Assembly: GCA_023255955.1 (NCBI GenBank)
Contig: JAGDWD010000006.1
Coordinates: 62,001 to 126,000, forward strand
Length of the DNA: 64,000 nt
DNA from: Desulfurococcales archaeon
Lineage (GTDB): Archaea > Thermoproteota > Thermoprotei_A > Sulfolobales > NBVN01
Direction of reading: 5' to 3'
Shown here: positions 26,659 to 35,836 of the stretch, one piece after another
How positions within the stretch are numbered: the first letter of the stretch is position 1
How the letters are laid out: every line of letters begins with the position of its first letter
Notes under the pieces: model-generated
Seen by the model: only the letters and a program-made list of their open reading frames with translations
Told to the model about the DNA's origin: nothing
The model's database searches: none
Program-made: the position numbers and the translations under genes

Positions 26659-27835
26659 CTACCTGCTACAGAACATTATCTCGTAGTTTGCTGGGTCGTC
26701 GTCTCTATACCACCAGTAATACCATCCGTAGGGCCTACCGCTCACGTCGATGACTCTGACGTAGGGCTTGGTGTACTGGCTGTCGTCCCTACCGGATTTG
26801 TAGAAGTTTACGGTTAGGGTGGTGGACCATGCTCCGATGTAGGTGAAGGTTATGTCTGTAGATGTTATAGATGCTGATGAAAGATCTCTTCTGTAGGTCT
26901 GTATCTCCATGAAGGAGATGTCGCAGTTACCTCTGAAGGGTCCAGAAGCGTAGTGTGGTGAGGTTGTGGGTGGTGTGTAGGGTTGGGCAGGCTCCCAATC
27001 TATCGATTGCCCGCCTACACTGACCGGGTAGAGGTACCAGTACCGGTAGCAGATATCCCCAGATGTATCGCACCACCTACCCTCCACGTACCTGAATAAT
27101 ACGTTGAGGTACACCCTAACCTTACTGTTACCACTGAGAGCTTCACTACACCCACCAACAACCGAAGGTGTTAACATCCTACCAGCACTCAACCACTGAG
27201 GTGTTTCTTGGTCGCATGAACCTAGGTAGCAGAAAGCTGAGTCTGCGAAGCTCTCTACATATACTGCTGAAGCCCTCGGAGACACTGCGAGGCAGAAAAC
27301 TGTCTCGAGACCTTCTATGCTGTATAGGTACGGCCCCCTAATCCACGTTGCGCAATCAGTCCACACATACCCGCCCGGACCTTCCCTCACTTCAGCTATG
27401 TAGCACACCCCGCTAGCACTACCCCCACCATCATGCCCGGCCTGTGCCTCTGTAGTGCTACTAGGGGGTCTAGCTAAGCTGACAGCCTCCCTGTGTACTA
27501 TGCTCCTCGGGTAGACCTCAACTATCTTGGAGAACTTAGCTGTGGTGATCCTACCCTTAGTGCAGTGCACTACTACCCCGAACTCCTGTGGCTCGTAGTA
27601 CTCGATAAAGTAGCTCCTAGACGTATCGTCATACCTCAACTTAACCGGGATGGCCTGTACGTACTTCTTCACAGACACCACGACACCCGGAGATGTGAGC
27701 CCGAAATACAGAGGTTCCGGCAAGCCCCTCTCAGTCGGGTTCATCTGTGTAGGGAACCTATGCACAGCTACGAAACACCTATCCGCATCAACCCTCGGAA
27801 CCAGGATGTCGAGCCACACGAGGACTACAGGCCTA
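26659..27835 (-). pseudogene. Exported Tyr/Cys-rich protein, 5' end lost at repeat B
   Basis: The frame is open from the element boundary (GRPVVLVWLDILVPRVDADR onward) to the stop at 26659, about 390 codons, with no start codon that would give a sensible N-terminus. The sequence is rich in Tyr, Trp, Ser and Cys (for example GRWCDTSGDICYRYWYLYP) with beta-like periodicity, as in secreted or surface proteins. No family is recognised. A signal peptide, if there was one, was in the lost part. Confidence 0.6.
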
Positions 27836-28149
27836 CCGTTTGTCCCTAGATGCTCGTTGATGTGGGTTTATGTTCGTTCACCGCATCTAGGGACTTCCAC
27901 CTCACTCGCAGGGGTAGGGAAAACCCCTGCTGGTCATGGGCGGCCTTCGTCCCGAACGGAACGCGGGACACATCTACGCTTAACCCCGCAGAGCTCGGAG
28001 CATCGCTCCCATCACTCAGCGGGGTATCCAAGCTACTCATAGGAATGGAGTTAATGAGCTTAACGCATACCCCAGAGCACAGCAACCCTAAAAACAACCA
28101 ACCACAAAACCATGAACCCAACACCCACCAATCAAAAACAGAACAGCCC
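27836..28149 (-). mobile_element. 300-bp structured element, family 1, copy B (most diverged)
   Basis: Same ends (CCGTTTG, GAACAGCCC) and helix order as copy A. Helix P3 has a different sequence with pairing kept: GTCCC-G ... C-GGGAC instead of GAGCCC ... GGGCTC, three compensated pairs in one helix around a conserved AACGG loop. P1, P2 and P4 match copy A. The tail between 28085 and 28125 is about 15 bases longer than in other copies. Unlike copy A, its two flanks belong to two different truncated genes, which suggests a deletion or recombination after insertion. Confidence 0.72.
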
Positions 28150-28565
28150 TTCCTCAGTAGGACCTCAGCTACGGACCTAGCGTTCACGGTTGATGATATG
28201 TAAACGTGCCTATATCTCTGTTTAATAGCTTCAACCACGGCAACAGCCCCGGAGCTGGTCCTGATCACTAGCTCACTAACACCCCTCCCTAGATACGTTG
28301 GTCCGTGCTTAACGATCTCGCTCGGTGAGTTATCCAGGTCCGCTTCCTGTGGCTTTACACCGTGAACCTTGGCTGAGAGGGGTAACCCCCTCGACCGAGC
28401 GAAGCTAACAGCGTCGCTGAGCTCGGAGAAGACGTAGATGCTTTTAAAACCGAGGCTGAGGGCAACGGCCACAGTAGTTGAAAACCTCAGCACGTCTATC
28501 ACGACAACAGCATCGGCCTCCTCATCAAATCCTTCCTTAAACCAGGTGACGCGTACTACGGTCGT
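28150..28565 (-). pseudogene. comB: 2-phosphosulfolactate phosphatase (ComB-like), 3' end lost at repeat B
   Basis: The sequence reads VVRVTWFKEGFDEEADAVVV, VIDVLRFSTTVAVALSLGF, SAKVHGVKPQEADLDNSPSE and VIRTSSGAVAVVEAIKQRYR, the N-terminal 140 residues of the ComB family, acting in sulfolactate/coenzyme M-type pathways or on related phosphates. The last third is missing: the frame runs into the element. Upstream of GTG 28502 there is no ATG/GTG/TTG before an in-frame TGA; ACG at 28565 lies 5 bases after GGTGAT. Not functional as it stands. Confidence 0.7.
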
Positions 28566-28643
28566 GTGTAATCACCTACAAGGTTATGGCTATCATAAAT
28601 TATAGTAAAAACCTATTTGGGAAGCCGACCCCGGTTTAGGCAG

Positions 28644-29210
28644 TCACTTCTTAACAACTTTCGGGAATGTTAACAGTATGTTGAACCAGCCGAGGAAGCC
28701 TCCGAATATCCCTGCTAGGCTTACCCATATCCAAAGTATCCATGGATCTATTAGTGGATTTCCTGTGAGGGGCCCAGCACCAGATCCGGGCCCGATGCCA
28801 CCGAAGTAGAGAGCTAAGTACATAGACAAACCGTTGAAGTACGGGAGACTTCCGTGCTGGAAGATTGGGTGGAACCTCATTATGTAAACAGCTATTGCGA
28901 CCCATATGAATATCCAGACAGCAACCGATGTGAGTAGATCCCACCCGGCATAAACAACGCAGTAGTTGTTTATAGTTGCGAAGATAGCCATGGTTAAAGC
29001 ACCTAGCGGGAACAGTATCCATATGTATTTCAATGCTGAGGGCTTTGCTCCGAGCGCGAAGTACTCAGCCCAAGCTATGAAGGATGCCCACAGCGCTAGG
29101 TTGTACTTGCCCAGTAATGTTCCGAAAGGTAGTGACACGATGACTGTTATAGCTACAGCAAGCCAGAGAGGTACCCTCTGCACGATAATTTCGGTAGGCT
29201 TAGAGGCCAA
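28644..29210 (-). CDS. DUF1097 membrane protein
   Basis: 188 residues with five to six membrane segments (PLWLAVAITVIVSLPFGTLL, WASFIAWAEYFALGAKPSAL, YIWILFPLGALTMAIFATIN). The pattern of an early Trp-Ala-Glu-Tyr segment and the Gly-rich C-terminal region fits DUF1097, bacterial and archaeal membrane proteins of unknown transport or scaffold role. It is divergent from the PEP-hydrolase-like gene, with a 67-base gap holding both promoters. Confidence 0.7.
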   Translation of the reverse strand: MASKPTEIIVQRVPLWLAVAITVIVSLPFGTLLGKYNLALWASFIAWAEYFALGAKPSALKYIWILFPLGALTMAIFATINNYCVVYAGWDLLTSVAVWIFIWVAIAVYIMRFHPIFQHGSLPYFNGLSMYLALYFGGIGPGSGAGPLTGNPLIDPWILWIWVSLAGIFGGFLGWFNILLTFPKVVKK

Positions 29211-29277
29211 TTGAGTAACACCTCACAAACTATACGTCGTAAAGGTTTATAATCTTTCTGGAAGAATAGTACATGAG

Positions 29278-30141
29278 GTGCCATACTTGGTTGAGTACAT
29301 TCCTAGGAAAATAATTCTAGAGAACATGTACAGTAAGATATCTAAGGGCGAGCCAATAATAGGTGTTGGCGCGGGTGTGGGCATAATAGCTAAGGTAGCG
29401 GAGCTAGCTGGTGCGGACCTCATCATAATATATAACTCGGGCAGGTACAGGATGGCTGGCTTCGGGTCTCTTGCTGGGCTCATGCCTTACGGTGATGCTC
29501 ACCAAGTACTCCTGGAGTTAGCTCCCGAGGTGTTGAGCGTCGTTAAGTACACACCTGTTCTCGCTGGAGTTACGGGTACACATCCATTCTATCAAGGCTA
29601 CAGGATGAAGAGGTTCCTGCTACAACTGAAGGACATGGGGTTCTCAGGTGTTCAGAACTTCCCGACCGTCGGACTTATCGATAAGAACTCACTATTCAGG
29701 AGGAACCTAGAGGAGACAGGGATGGGTTACGATAAGGAGGTTGAGATGGTGAAGATGGCGCGTGAACTCGATATGCTTACAACACCCTACGTGTTCGACG
29801 AGGAGGACATAGTCAACATGCTGAAGGCTGGTGCCGATATCCTGGTCCTACACTTCGGCTTAACAGCTAAGGGAACCATAGGAGCTAGAACCACCATATC
29901 CCTAGAAGAAGCTGCTAAGAAAGCACAGGAGTGGTCTGAGCTAGCGAGGAGTCATAAGCCGGACGTAATCGTCCTAGTCCACGGGGGGCCGGTAGCTGAT
30001 CTAGGTGATTGGAGGTACATAGCTGAGAGAGTTAGGGGAGTCCACGGATTCTTCGGAGCTACAACATTTGAGAGACTACCTACCGAGAAGGCAGTCGCAG
30101 AGCAGATAAGAGCGTTCAAAGCGACGCATATAAAGACTTAG
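29278..30141 (+). CDS. Phosphoenolpyruvate hydrolase-like TIM-barrel protein
   Basis: 287 residues. SKISKGEPIIGVGAGVGIIA, DLIIIYNSGRYRMAGFGSLA, GVQNFPTVGLIDKNSLFRRN and LVHGGPVADLGDWRYIAERV match the PEP-hydrolase-like family (isocitrate lyase/PEP mutase-type barrel). The GTG start follows TATA-like GTTTATAATC at 29244-29253, so the mRNA is nearly leaderless. It is always found beside UPF0261 proteins, as here. The reaction is not established. Confidence 0.88.
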   Translation: MPYLVEYIPRKIILENMYSKISKGEPIIGVGAGVGIIAKVAELAGADLIIIYNSGRYRMAGFGSLAGLMPYGDAHQVLLELAPEVLSVVKYTPVLAGVTGTHPFYQGYRMKRFLLQLKDMGFSGVQNFPTVGLIDKNSLFRRNLEETGMGYDKEVEMVKMARELDMLTTPYVFDEEDIVNMLKAGADILVLHFGLTAKGTIGARTTISLEEAAKKAQEWSELARSHKPDVIVLVHGGPVADLGDWRYIAERVRGVHGFFGATTFERLPTEKAVAEQIRAFKATHIKT

Positions 30142-30152
30142 AGGTCTCATAT

Positions 30153-31589
30153 ATGATTAAGAAACCTACGATAGCTATCCTAGTAACCCTGGATACTAAG
30201 GAGTGTGAGGGCTACTATCTGAAGGAGAGGGTGGAGGCACACGGAGGTAGGGGTTTACTAGTAGACCTATCAATGCGTAGGTACACCCCCAAGTTAGGTA
30301 AGCCAGACGTAAGTAACGAGGAGATCGCTAGAGCTGCTGGCGCCACCATAGACTACGTAAGCAGTCTCGACAGGGCGAAAGCTCAGGAAGTTATGGCTCG
30401 AGGAGCTACCAAGATACTTAAGGAACTCCTAGCGAGGGGGGAGTTAAGCGGGGTCGTAGGTCTCGGAGGATCTACAGGCCTCTCCTTAGTAGTCTCAGTA
30501 ATGCGTGAACTACCTATGTTCCTACCTAAGTTCGCTGTAACCACAGTCATAACGGAGGCTGGGTCGCTCATAGCTGGAGCGGACATATCGCTCGTATGGT
30601 CTATCTCCGACTTAGCAGGTGGTGAGAGGGTTAACGCTATAGAAGCTGAGGTACTTAACAAAGTAGCTGCCGCAGTAGTTGCGGCTGCTTCACCAGCTCC
30701 GTACACTATCGAGAAACGCCCTACAATACTCTCTACGCAGTTCGGTAACACGACCCCACACCTCATAGTAGCTAAGGACTACCTAACTAAGGAGGGCTAC
30801 GACATAATACCATTCCACGCTCTCGGAAAGACAGGTGGGTACACTATGGAGAGGTTAGTGGAGGCCGGGCTAGCTGCTGGGGTATTAGACCTAACAACAC
30901 ACGAGCTTGTGGATGAGGTAGCTGGGGGTGTTCTCAGTGCTAGCTTCGGGGATAAGCTGAGGTTAACTGCGGCCGGGCTTAAGGGAGTACCGCAGGTAGT
31001 TCTGCCGGGGGCTGTTGACATGATAAACTTCTGGGGGCCTGAGACAGTCCCGGAGAAGTTCCGGGAAAGATGTGTTTACGAGCACAGTAGGGGGCTAGTC
31101 ACCTTAGTTAGAGCTACAGCTGAGGAGCTCTACGCTACAGGTAAGCTAATGGCTGAGAGACTTAACTTAGCGGTAGGACCTACAGTCGTGATCTTCCCGC
31201 TCAGAGGCTTTAGCATAATAGATAACGACCCTAACGCTAAGCCGAAGAACGCCCCTCCCGGAGCTTACTGCCAGAAAATGGTTTTCAAGGATGGTGAGGT
31301 AGTGTTTGAGAAGACCTCCAAGCCTTGGCACGACCCGGTAGCAGACCTCCAGCTACTTAAAGCCCTACTCGAATACCTAGACCTCTCCAAACCGAACATA
31401 GACCTGATAGTAGTTGATTACAACATAAACGACCCTGAGGTAGCACTACTCAGCGCTAAGATCCTTGACAGCATGATTAAGAACGCCTGGAAGAAAGGAC
31501 ACATCCCGGACGTACCGGGATTAGAACCTCATAAAGTCCTTAAAGACCCGGAGAAAATTAAGGAGCTCCTAAAGGAGAGACTCAGCTAG
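30153..31589 (+). CDS. UPF0261 / Tm-1-like ATP-binding protein
   Basis: 478 residues. AILVTLDTKECEGYYLKERV, VVGLGGSTGLSLVVSVMREL, SDLAGGERVNAIEAEVLNKV, ILSTQFGNTTPHLIVAKDYL and VIFPLRGFSIIDN define UPF0261, two Rossmann-like domains that bind ATP in the plant homologue Tm-1. It forms an operon with the upstream barrel protein (11-base gap). In plants and fungi the two domains are fused, which supports a common function, but the substrate is unknown. Confidence 0.9.
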   Translation: MIKKPTIAILVTLDTKECEGYYLKERVEAHGGRGLLVDLSMRRYTPKLGKPDVSNEEIARAAGATIDYVSSLDRAKAQEVMARGATKILKELLARGELSGVVGLGGSTGLSLVVSVMRELPMFLPKFAVTTVITEAGSLIAGADISLVWSISDLAGGERVNAIEAEVLNKVAAAVVAAASPAPYTIEKRPTILSTQFGNTTPHLIVAKDYLTKEGYDIIPFHALGKTGGYTMERLVEAGLAAGVLDLTTHELVDEVAGGVLSASFGDKLRLTAAGLKGVPQVVLPGAVDMINFWGPETVPEKFRERCVYEHSRGLVTLVRATAEELYATGKLMAERLNLAVGPTVVIFPLRGFSIIDNDPNAKPKNAPPGAYCQKMVFKDGEVVFEKTSKPWHDPVADLQLLKALLEYLDLSKPNIDLIVVDYNINDPEVALLSAKILDSMIKNAWKKGHIPDVPGLEPHKVLKDPEKIKELLKERLS

Positions 31590-31598
31590 AAACCCTAA

Positions 31599-31897
31599 CC
31601 GTTTGTCCCTAGATGCTCGTTGACGTGGGTTTATTTTCGTTCATCACATCTAGGGACTTCCACCTCGCCCACAGGGATCTACCTATCCCTGCGGGTCATG
31701 GGTGGCTGTCGAGCCCAACGGCACGGGGCTCCCATCTACGTCTAACCCCGCAGAGCTCGGAGCATTGCTCCCATCACTCAGCAGGGTGTCCAAGCTACCT
31801 ACAGGAATGAAGTTAATAAGTTTAACGCATAACCCCAGAGCACAGCAACCCTAAAAACCATAAACACAGAGACCACTAATCAAAAACAGAACAGCCC
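31599..31897 (-). mobile_element. 300-bp structured element, family 1, copy C
   Basis: Nearly identical to copy D. It begins 9 bases after the UPF0261 stop and damages no gene. P2 reads CAGGGAT/ATCCCTG, a G-C to A-T pair change relative to copies A and B. In P4 one pair is C-A on the plus strand, which is G-U on the minus strand, arguing that the folded molecule is the minus-strand RNA. Ends are CCGTTTG and GAACAGCCC. Confidence 0.75.
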
Positions 31898-32130
31898 TAA
31901 AGACCTCGCGGTAATTAAATAGTAATTGATTTTACCTTAAGTTTATCGTGACCAAGTACGTAACGCAATCAACATCTCCTTCTCTCCTTTCCTCTTACTT
32001 GTAGGGGTTTACATCCACATATGTTCCCACAAGAGAGCTTGTTAATTGAAAACCATGTTAGTAGGGAGCTTTAAAGCCCTATCTGAGACTCCAGCAGAAT
32101 CAGGTGGCTTAGAGAAACATAAGTTGTAAT

Positions 32131-32161
32131 ATGTGCACTGTGTAAGCTTATAAGTGCACAT
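32131..32161. promoter_or_regulatory. Palindromic operator around the TATA box of the metal/cofactor ABC operon
   Basis: ATGTGCACT (32131-32139) and AGTGCACAT (32153-32161) are perfect 9-bp inverted repeats that flank GCTTATAA (32145-32152). A dimeric repressor bound here would cover the TATA box. The first gene starts at 32188, about 38 bases after the TATA. Metal-responsive regulators of the DtxR/MarR kind are candidates, by inference from the iron/cobalamin-type transporter downstream. Confidence 0.6.
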
Positions 32162-32187
32162 CGGAGAATATCAAGCTGGTGTAAGCC

Positions 32188-32406
32188 GTGGTAGATGTTA
32201 GTACGGTTAGGAAGGATGAGGATCTCCATGGCTACGTATGTCCCGCACTGATCCAGGACTTTAGGATGAGTGAGGTAATCATGAAGAAACTGGGTAGTAT
32301 GGTTGAGGAGGTTCTGCGCCTAAAATTTGCTGGAGGACTTGTCGCGGTGGTTGTTGATGGGAACATCTTAGTGGGGTTTGAGTACCCGGTGCTGGGGGCT
32401 GGGTAA
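32188..32406 (+). CDS. Mini FmdE-like protein (N-terminal motif only)
   Basis: 72 residues. DLHGYVCPALIQDFRMSEVI resembles the HGxxCPGL...G.R motif at the start of FmdE domains, which bind metal through this Cys. The rest of a normal FmdE (about 150 more residues) is absent, and the next gene follows after only 2 bases, so this is either a minimal protein or a truncated one kept in the operon. GTG start. As first gene behind the operator it may sense or hand over the transported metal; that is inference. Confidence 0.5.
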   Translation: MVDVSTVRKDEDLHGYVCPALIQDFRMSEVIMKKLGSMVEEVLRLKFAGGLVAVVVDGNILVGFEYPVLGAG

Positions 32407-32408
32407 GT

Positions 32409-33563
32409 ATGGTGGGGAGAAACCTCCTCGTAGCTGTGTTAATCACTGCTATCCTTCTAGGTACTCTCGGAGTTTACTTAGTTAGTCGTGGACAGCTATC
32501 GAGTGAGGGTGTTACAACCCCTTACGTGGAGGTTAGCCCGGTAATCATTAAGGACCACGCAAATAGGACTATCACGATAAGGACCCCGCCGAAGAGGGTC
32601 GTAGCTATAGGGCCCGGCATGCTTAGGCTCGTTAGCTACCTAGGTGCGGTAGACCTGGTTGTAGGTGTTGAGGAGGTGGAGAAAAGTTGGGGAGCTGTAG
32701 GTAGGGACTACGCTATGGCTTACCACGAGCTATTCAAGGACCTACCTGTTGTAGGTCCCGGAGGGCCGGGTAAGCCACCGTCACCGGAGCTCATACTGTC
32801 CGTTAAGCCGGACCTCGTCATAATGAGCTCGAGCTACCTTACCTACGTAGACCCAGATAAGCTGTCTTCCGAGGTTAACGCGACTGTGATAGTCCTGGAC
32901 TACAGCCCAGTCACGTCGGTCGACCTCTCCCTGTTCTACGACGCCCTGAAGATCTTGGGGAAGGTCCTCGGTAGGGAGGAGAGGGCTACGCAGCTCATAT
33001 CCTATGTCCAGTCCCTCCTGAGAGACCTCTCCAATAGAACTAGAGGTCTAAGTGGGACTAACCTGAGAGTGTACGTGGGGGCAGTATCCTATAGAGGTGC
33101 CCAGCCCTTCACAGCCACGCAGTCACCCTACCCACCACTAGCGTGGCTCGGTATTGGGTCCATAGTTGATAAGCTCGGTAGGCGTGGCTTCATTAACGTA
33201 GACTTCGACTACCTAATCAAGGAGGACCCGGACGTAGTGTTCGTAGATGAGGGTAACCTCAACATAGTTATCCAGGACTTCGAGAAGGACCCGCTGAAGT
33301 ACTGCTCACTCAAGGCCTTCAGGAACGGTGAGGTGTACGGGCTAATACCATTCAACTACTACCACTCGAACATCGCGACAGCCCTCGCAAACGCCTACTT
33401 CATAGGTAAGGTACTCCTCCCGGAGAGATTCGCTGACATAGACCCCGCTAAGAAGGCTGACGAGATCTTCAAGGTCTTCCTCGGTAAACCACTGTACCAA
33501 GACTTCATCTCTGGTGGTTACCGGGGCTACACCAACCTCGCGCAGATATTCCGATGTTCGTGA
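32409..33563 (+). CDS. ABC transporter substrate-binding protein, iron/cobalamin type (BtuF/FepB-like)
   Basis: 384 residues: an N-terminal signal-anchor segment (LLVAVLITAILLGTLGVYLV) without a lipobox Cys, then the two-lobed class III binding protein. RTITIRTPPKRVVAIGPGML, SPELILSVKPDLVIMSSSYL and FINVDFDYLIKEDPDVVFVD are typical. It binds a metal chelate, haem or corrinoid outside the cell and delivers it to the permease encoded next. Which ligand cannot be told. Confidence 0.9.
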   Translation: MVGRNLLVAVLITAILLGTLGVYLVSRGQLSSEGVTTPYVEVSPVIIKDHANRTITIRTPPKRVVAIGPGMLRLVSYLGAVDLVVGVEEVEKSWGAVGRDYAMAYHELFKDLPVVGPGGPGKPPSPELILSVKPDLVIMSSSYLTYVDPDKLSSEVNATVIVLDYSPVTSVDLSLFYDALKILGKVLGREERATQLISYVQSLLRDLSNRTRGLSGTNLRVYVGAVSYRGAQPFTATQSPYPPLAWLGIGSIVDKLGRRGFINVDFDYLIKEDPDVVFVDEGNLNIVIQDFEKDPLKYCSLKAFRNGEVYGLIPFNYYHSNIATALANAYFIGKVLLPERFADIDPAKKADEIFKVFLGKPLYQDFISGGYRGYTNLAQIFRCS

Positions 33564-33594
33564 GGCCTAGTGCTGTGAGGGTGAGGCTGTCCCG

Positions 33595-34656
33595 ATGCCT
33601 AGGTACCGGGTCGGTTACCTACCCCTCTTTTTACTGTTAACAGCTCTACTCCTAGTCCTCTCCCTAGTAGACCTGATAGTAGGGCCCTACACGATCAGTA
33701 TGGGGGACATATTATCCTACCTACTGAGAGGTCCCGACGTCAGCAAAGCCACGACAGTGGTGATAGGTATGAGGCTTAGGAGGGTGTTGACAGCCATAGC
33801 TGCTGGGGGACTCCTAGGTACCTCAGGCTACGTCGTGCAGGCTAACCTAAGGAACCCCCTAGCATCACCATTCACCCTCGGAATCCAGCACGCAGCTGCT
33901 CTCGGTGCTGGGGTAGGTATCCTCGTCTTGGGGGGAGGTGGGGTTGTAGGACCTAGGAGCGCTACCTCCGCAACGATACTTATTGCGAACCCCTTCACAG
34001 TCTCCATACTAGCGTTCGGAGCCTCCATGCTCCACACAGCCCTCGTACTTACCCTAGCCTACGTTACCGGTCTAACCATATACTCAATAATACTCGTAGC
34101 TCTAGCACTATCCTTCACGGTGCAGGCAGTCCTAGCTCTACTACAGTACCTAGTGTTCAACGAGATCCAGGTTGCTACACTGATGTTCTGGACCTTCGGG
34201 AGTGTTGAGAGGACATCGTGGCTTGAGGTGGAGGTACTTCTAGTTGCCTACGTAGTTATGGCTGTTGCCACCTGGGTCGTTGCTCCGGATCTAGACCTAA
34301 TGCTACTCGGGGACGATATCGCCTCGTCTAGTGGGGTGAACCCGAGGGTGTTCAGAGCTGTTAGCATGTCTACAGCGGCACTCGCTACAGCACTGACCAT
34401 ATCGTTCGTGGGTGTGGTAGGCTTCGTATGCCTGGTATCGGGACACATAGCTAGGCTGGTCTTCGGCTGGAGTGCTAGGAGGTCTGGGCTAGCTTCCGGG
34501 TTAGTAGGTGGGTTAACAATGCTCGCAGCAGACGTAATCAGTAGGACAGTCATCAGCCCCGTAACCCTCCCCATAGGGATAACCACCACGATCGTCGGGG
34601 TACCGGTACTGATAGCCCTAGTCCTCGGTGGTGGGCGTGGTTATACTAGAGATTAG
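33595..34656 (+). CDS. ABC transporter permease, FecCD/BtuC family
   Basis: 353 residues with about ten membrane segments. RLRRVLTAIAAGGLLGTSGY, NPLASPFTLGIQHAAALGAG and SFVGVVGFVCLVSGHIARLV are FecCD motifs (nucleotide-binding-domain contact and helix ends). ATG follows the binding-protein gene by 31 bases, and the 3' end overlaps the ATPase gene by 29. Confidence 0.93.
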   Translation: MPRYRVGYLPLFLLLTALLLVLSLVDLIVGPYTISMGDILSYLLRGPDVSKATTVVIGMRLRRVLTAIAAGGLLGTSGYVVQANLRNPLASPFTLGIQHAAALGAGVGILVLGGGGVVGPRSATSATILIANPFTVSILAFGASMLHTALVLTLAYVTGLTIYSIILVALALSFTVQAVLALLQYLVFNEIQVATLMFWTFGSVERTSWLEVEVLLVAYVVMAVATWVVAPDLDLMLLGDDIASSSGVNPRVFRAVSMSTAALATALTISFVGVVGFVCLVSGHIARLVFGWSARRSGLASGLVGGLTMLAADVISRTVISPVTLPIGITTTIVGVPVLIALVLGGGRGYTRD

Positions 34657-35389
34657 CGGGGTGTGCTTCAGGTACGGAAGTGTGGAGGCTCTCAACGACG
34701 TATCGTTCTCCATAGACGCTGGTGAGGTAGTCTCCGTCATAGGCCCCAACGGCTCGGGGAAGACGACGCTACTCAAGGTCATAGACGGCATAGTGAAGCC
34801 TGTGAGGGGTGCTGTGTACGTTGATGGGAGGAGTCTAGGTAGGTATAGCCGGAGATCCCTAGCTAAGATAGTTGGCTACGTTCCTCAGAGACTCAACATA
34901 CAGCCCCTAACACTATACGACTTCGTCTTAAGTGGTAGGAGACCTCACTACGTCCTCACCCCGACAGCTAGGGATAGGGAGAAGGTCGTTGAGGCCCTCA
35001 AATCCGTGGACCTACTGGATAAGGCAGATAGGAAGCTAACGGAGCTTAGTGGGGGAGAACTACAGAGGGCGGTGATAGCGAGGGCCCTCGCCTCGGAGCC
35101 TAAGGTCCTACTACTCGACGAACCTACAGCAAACCTCGACCTAAGGTACCAGGTGGAGGTATTGGAGACCATCAGGAAACTCACGAAGAGTAGGGGGATC
35201 ACTGCGGTCATGGCGTTACACGACCTCTCACAAGCTATGAGGTACTCCGACAAGGTCATAGTCCTGCACAGGGGGAAGGTTTACGCCCTAGGAGCTCCGG
35301 AGGAGGTAATCAACGAGAAGGTCATTGAAGCCGTCTACGGGGTTAGAGCCACTGTTCTGAGGGACCTCAAAGCCATCGTAGTCCTCTAG
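34628..35389 (+). CDS. ABC transporter ATPase, FepC/BtuD family
   Basis: 253 residues. Walker A is GPNGSGKTT, signature LSGGELQRAVIARALA, Walker B VLLLDEPTANLD, H-loop MALHDLS. PLTLYDFVLSGRRPHYVLTP is characteristic of iron-siderophore/cobalamin ATPases. Last gene of the operon headed by the mini FmdE-like gene. GTG start within the permease gene. Confidence 0.94.
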   Translation: MVGVVILEISGVCFRYGSVEALNDVSFSIDAGEVVSVIGPNGSGKTTLLKVIDGIVKPVRGAVYVDGRSLGRYSRRSLAKIVGYVPQRLNIQPLTLYDFVLSGRRPHYVLTPTARDREKVVEALKSVDLLDKADRKLTELSGGELQRAVIARALASEPKVLLLDEPTANLDLRYQVEVLETIRKLTKSRGITAVMALHDLSQAMRYSDKVIVLHRGKVYALGAPEEVINEKVIEAVYGVRATVLRDLKAIVVL

Positions 35390-35458
35390 CTCAAGGTTCT
35401 CCACATTATAGTATCGACCCTAGGACGCCTCGGAAGGTAACCAGCTCCATCCACAGAA

Positions 35459-35485
35459 ACCGTTCTGGTCTAGCACTAGCTTCAC
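35459..35485 (-). repeat. Fragment of the family-2 repeat end
   Basis: About 25 bases including CCGTTCTGGTCTAGCACT match the outer end of the family-2 repeats at 10080 and 59904. Only the end motif remains. Confidence 0.45.
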
Positions 35486-35511
35486 CTCTACCACTACTAG
35501 CCCTTACCTTA

Positions 35512-35731
35512 ATGGGGTTAGTGGAGGTGATTAAAAAGGAGGTGGGCCCTCAAATACTCGAACATATCGACAACAGCAGGCCTAGTCACCTTCCCACCTA
35601 CATTAACTACCGCGGGGCTGGCTGGGCTACTAGTACGGTTACTTCTAATACTGGCTGTAGCTGACGTAGTTAGCGCGGCAACCCTCTACCTAAAATATAG
35701 TAGGGGGCCCGAGACCAGGAAAGCCAGATAG
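35512..35731 (+). pseudogene. Small membrane protein gene with a one-base frameshift
   Basis: ATG at 35512 opens MGLVEVIKK; after the A5 run at 35533-35537 the other frame continues RRWALKYSNISTTAGLVTFP, then GLAGLLVRLLLILAVADVVS, a clear membrane segment, and ends with basic residues at TAG 35729. Removing one A joins both parts into 72 residues. Neither frame alone gives a sensible protein. It may be a real inactivation, a sequencing error in the A run, or slippage. The rest of 35390-35836 holds only a repeat fragment. Confidence 0.4.
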
Positions 35732-35836
35732 CGAAACACTGAGCACAGCATGCACGGCCTAAACATTATGGGAGCTCACCACCCCACTCAGAGGAAAACT
35801 TAAATATATAGACACTAAGAATACTTAAATCTGAAT

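Noticed and set aside
27846-28502. Single 218-residue frame from ComB into the element
   Set aside because: The last 90 residues are element sequence read antisense, so it is a chance fusion and not a domain.
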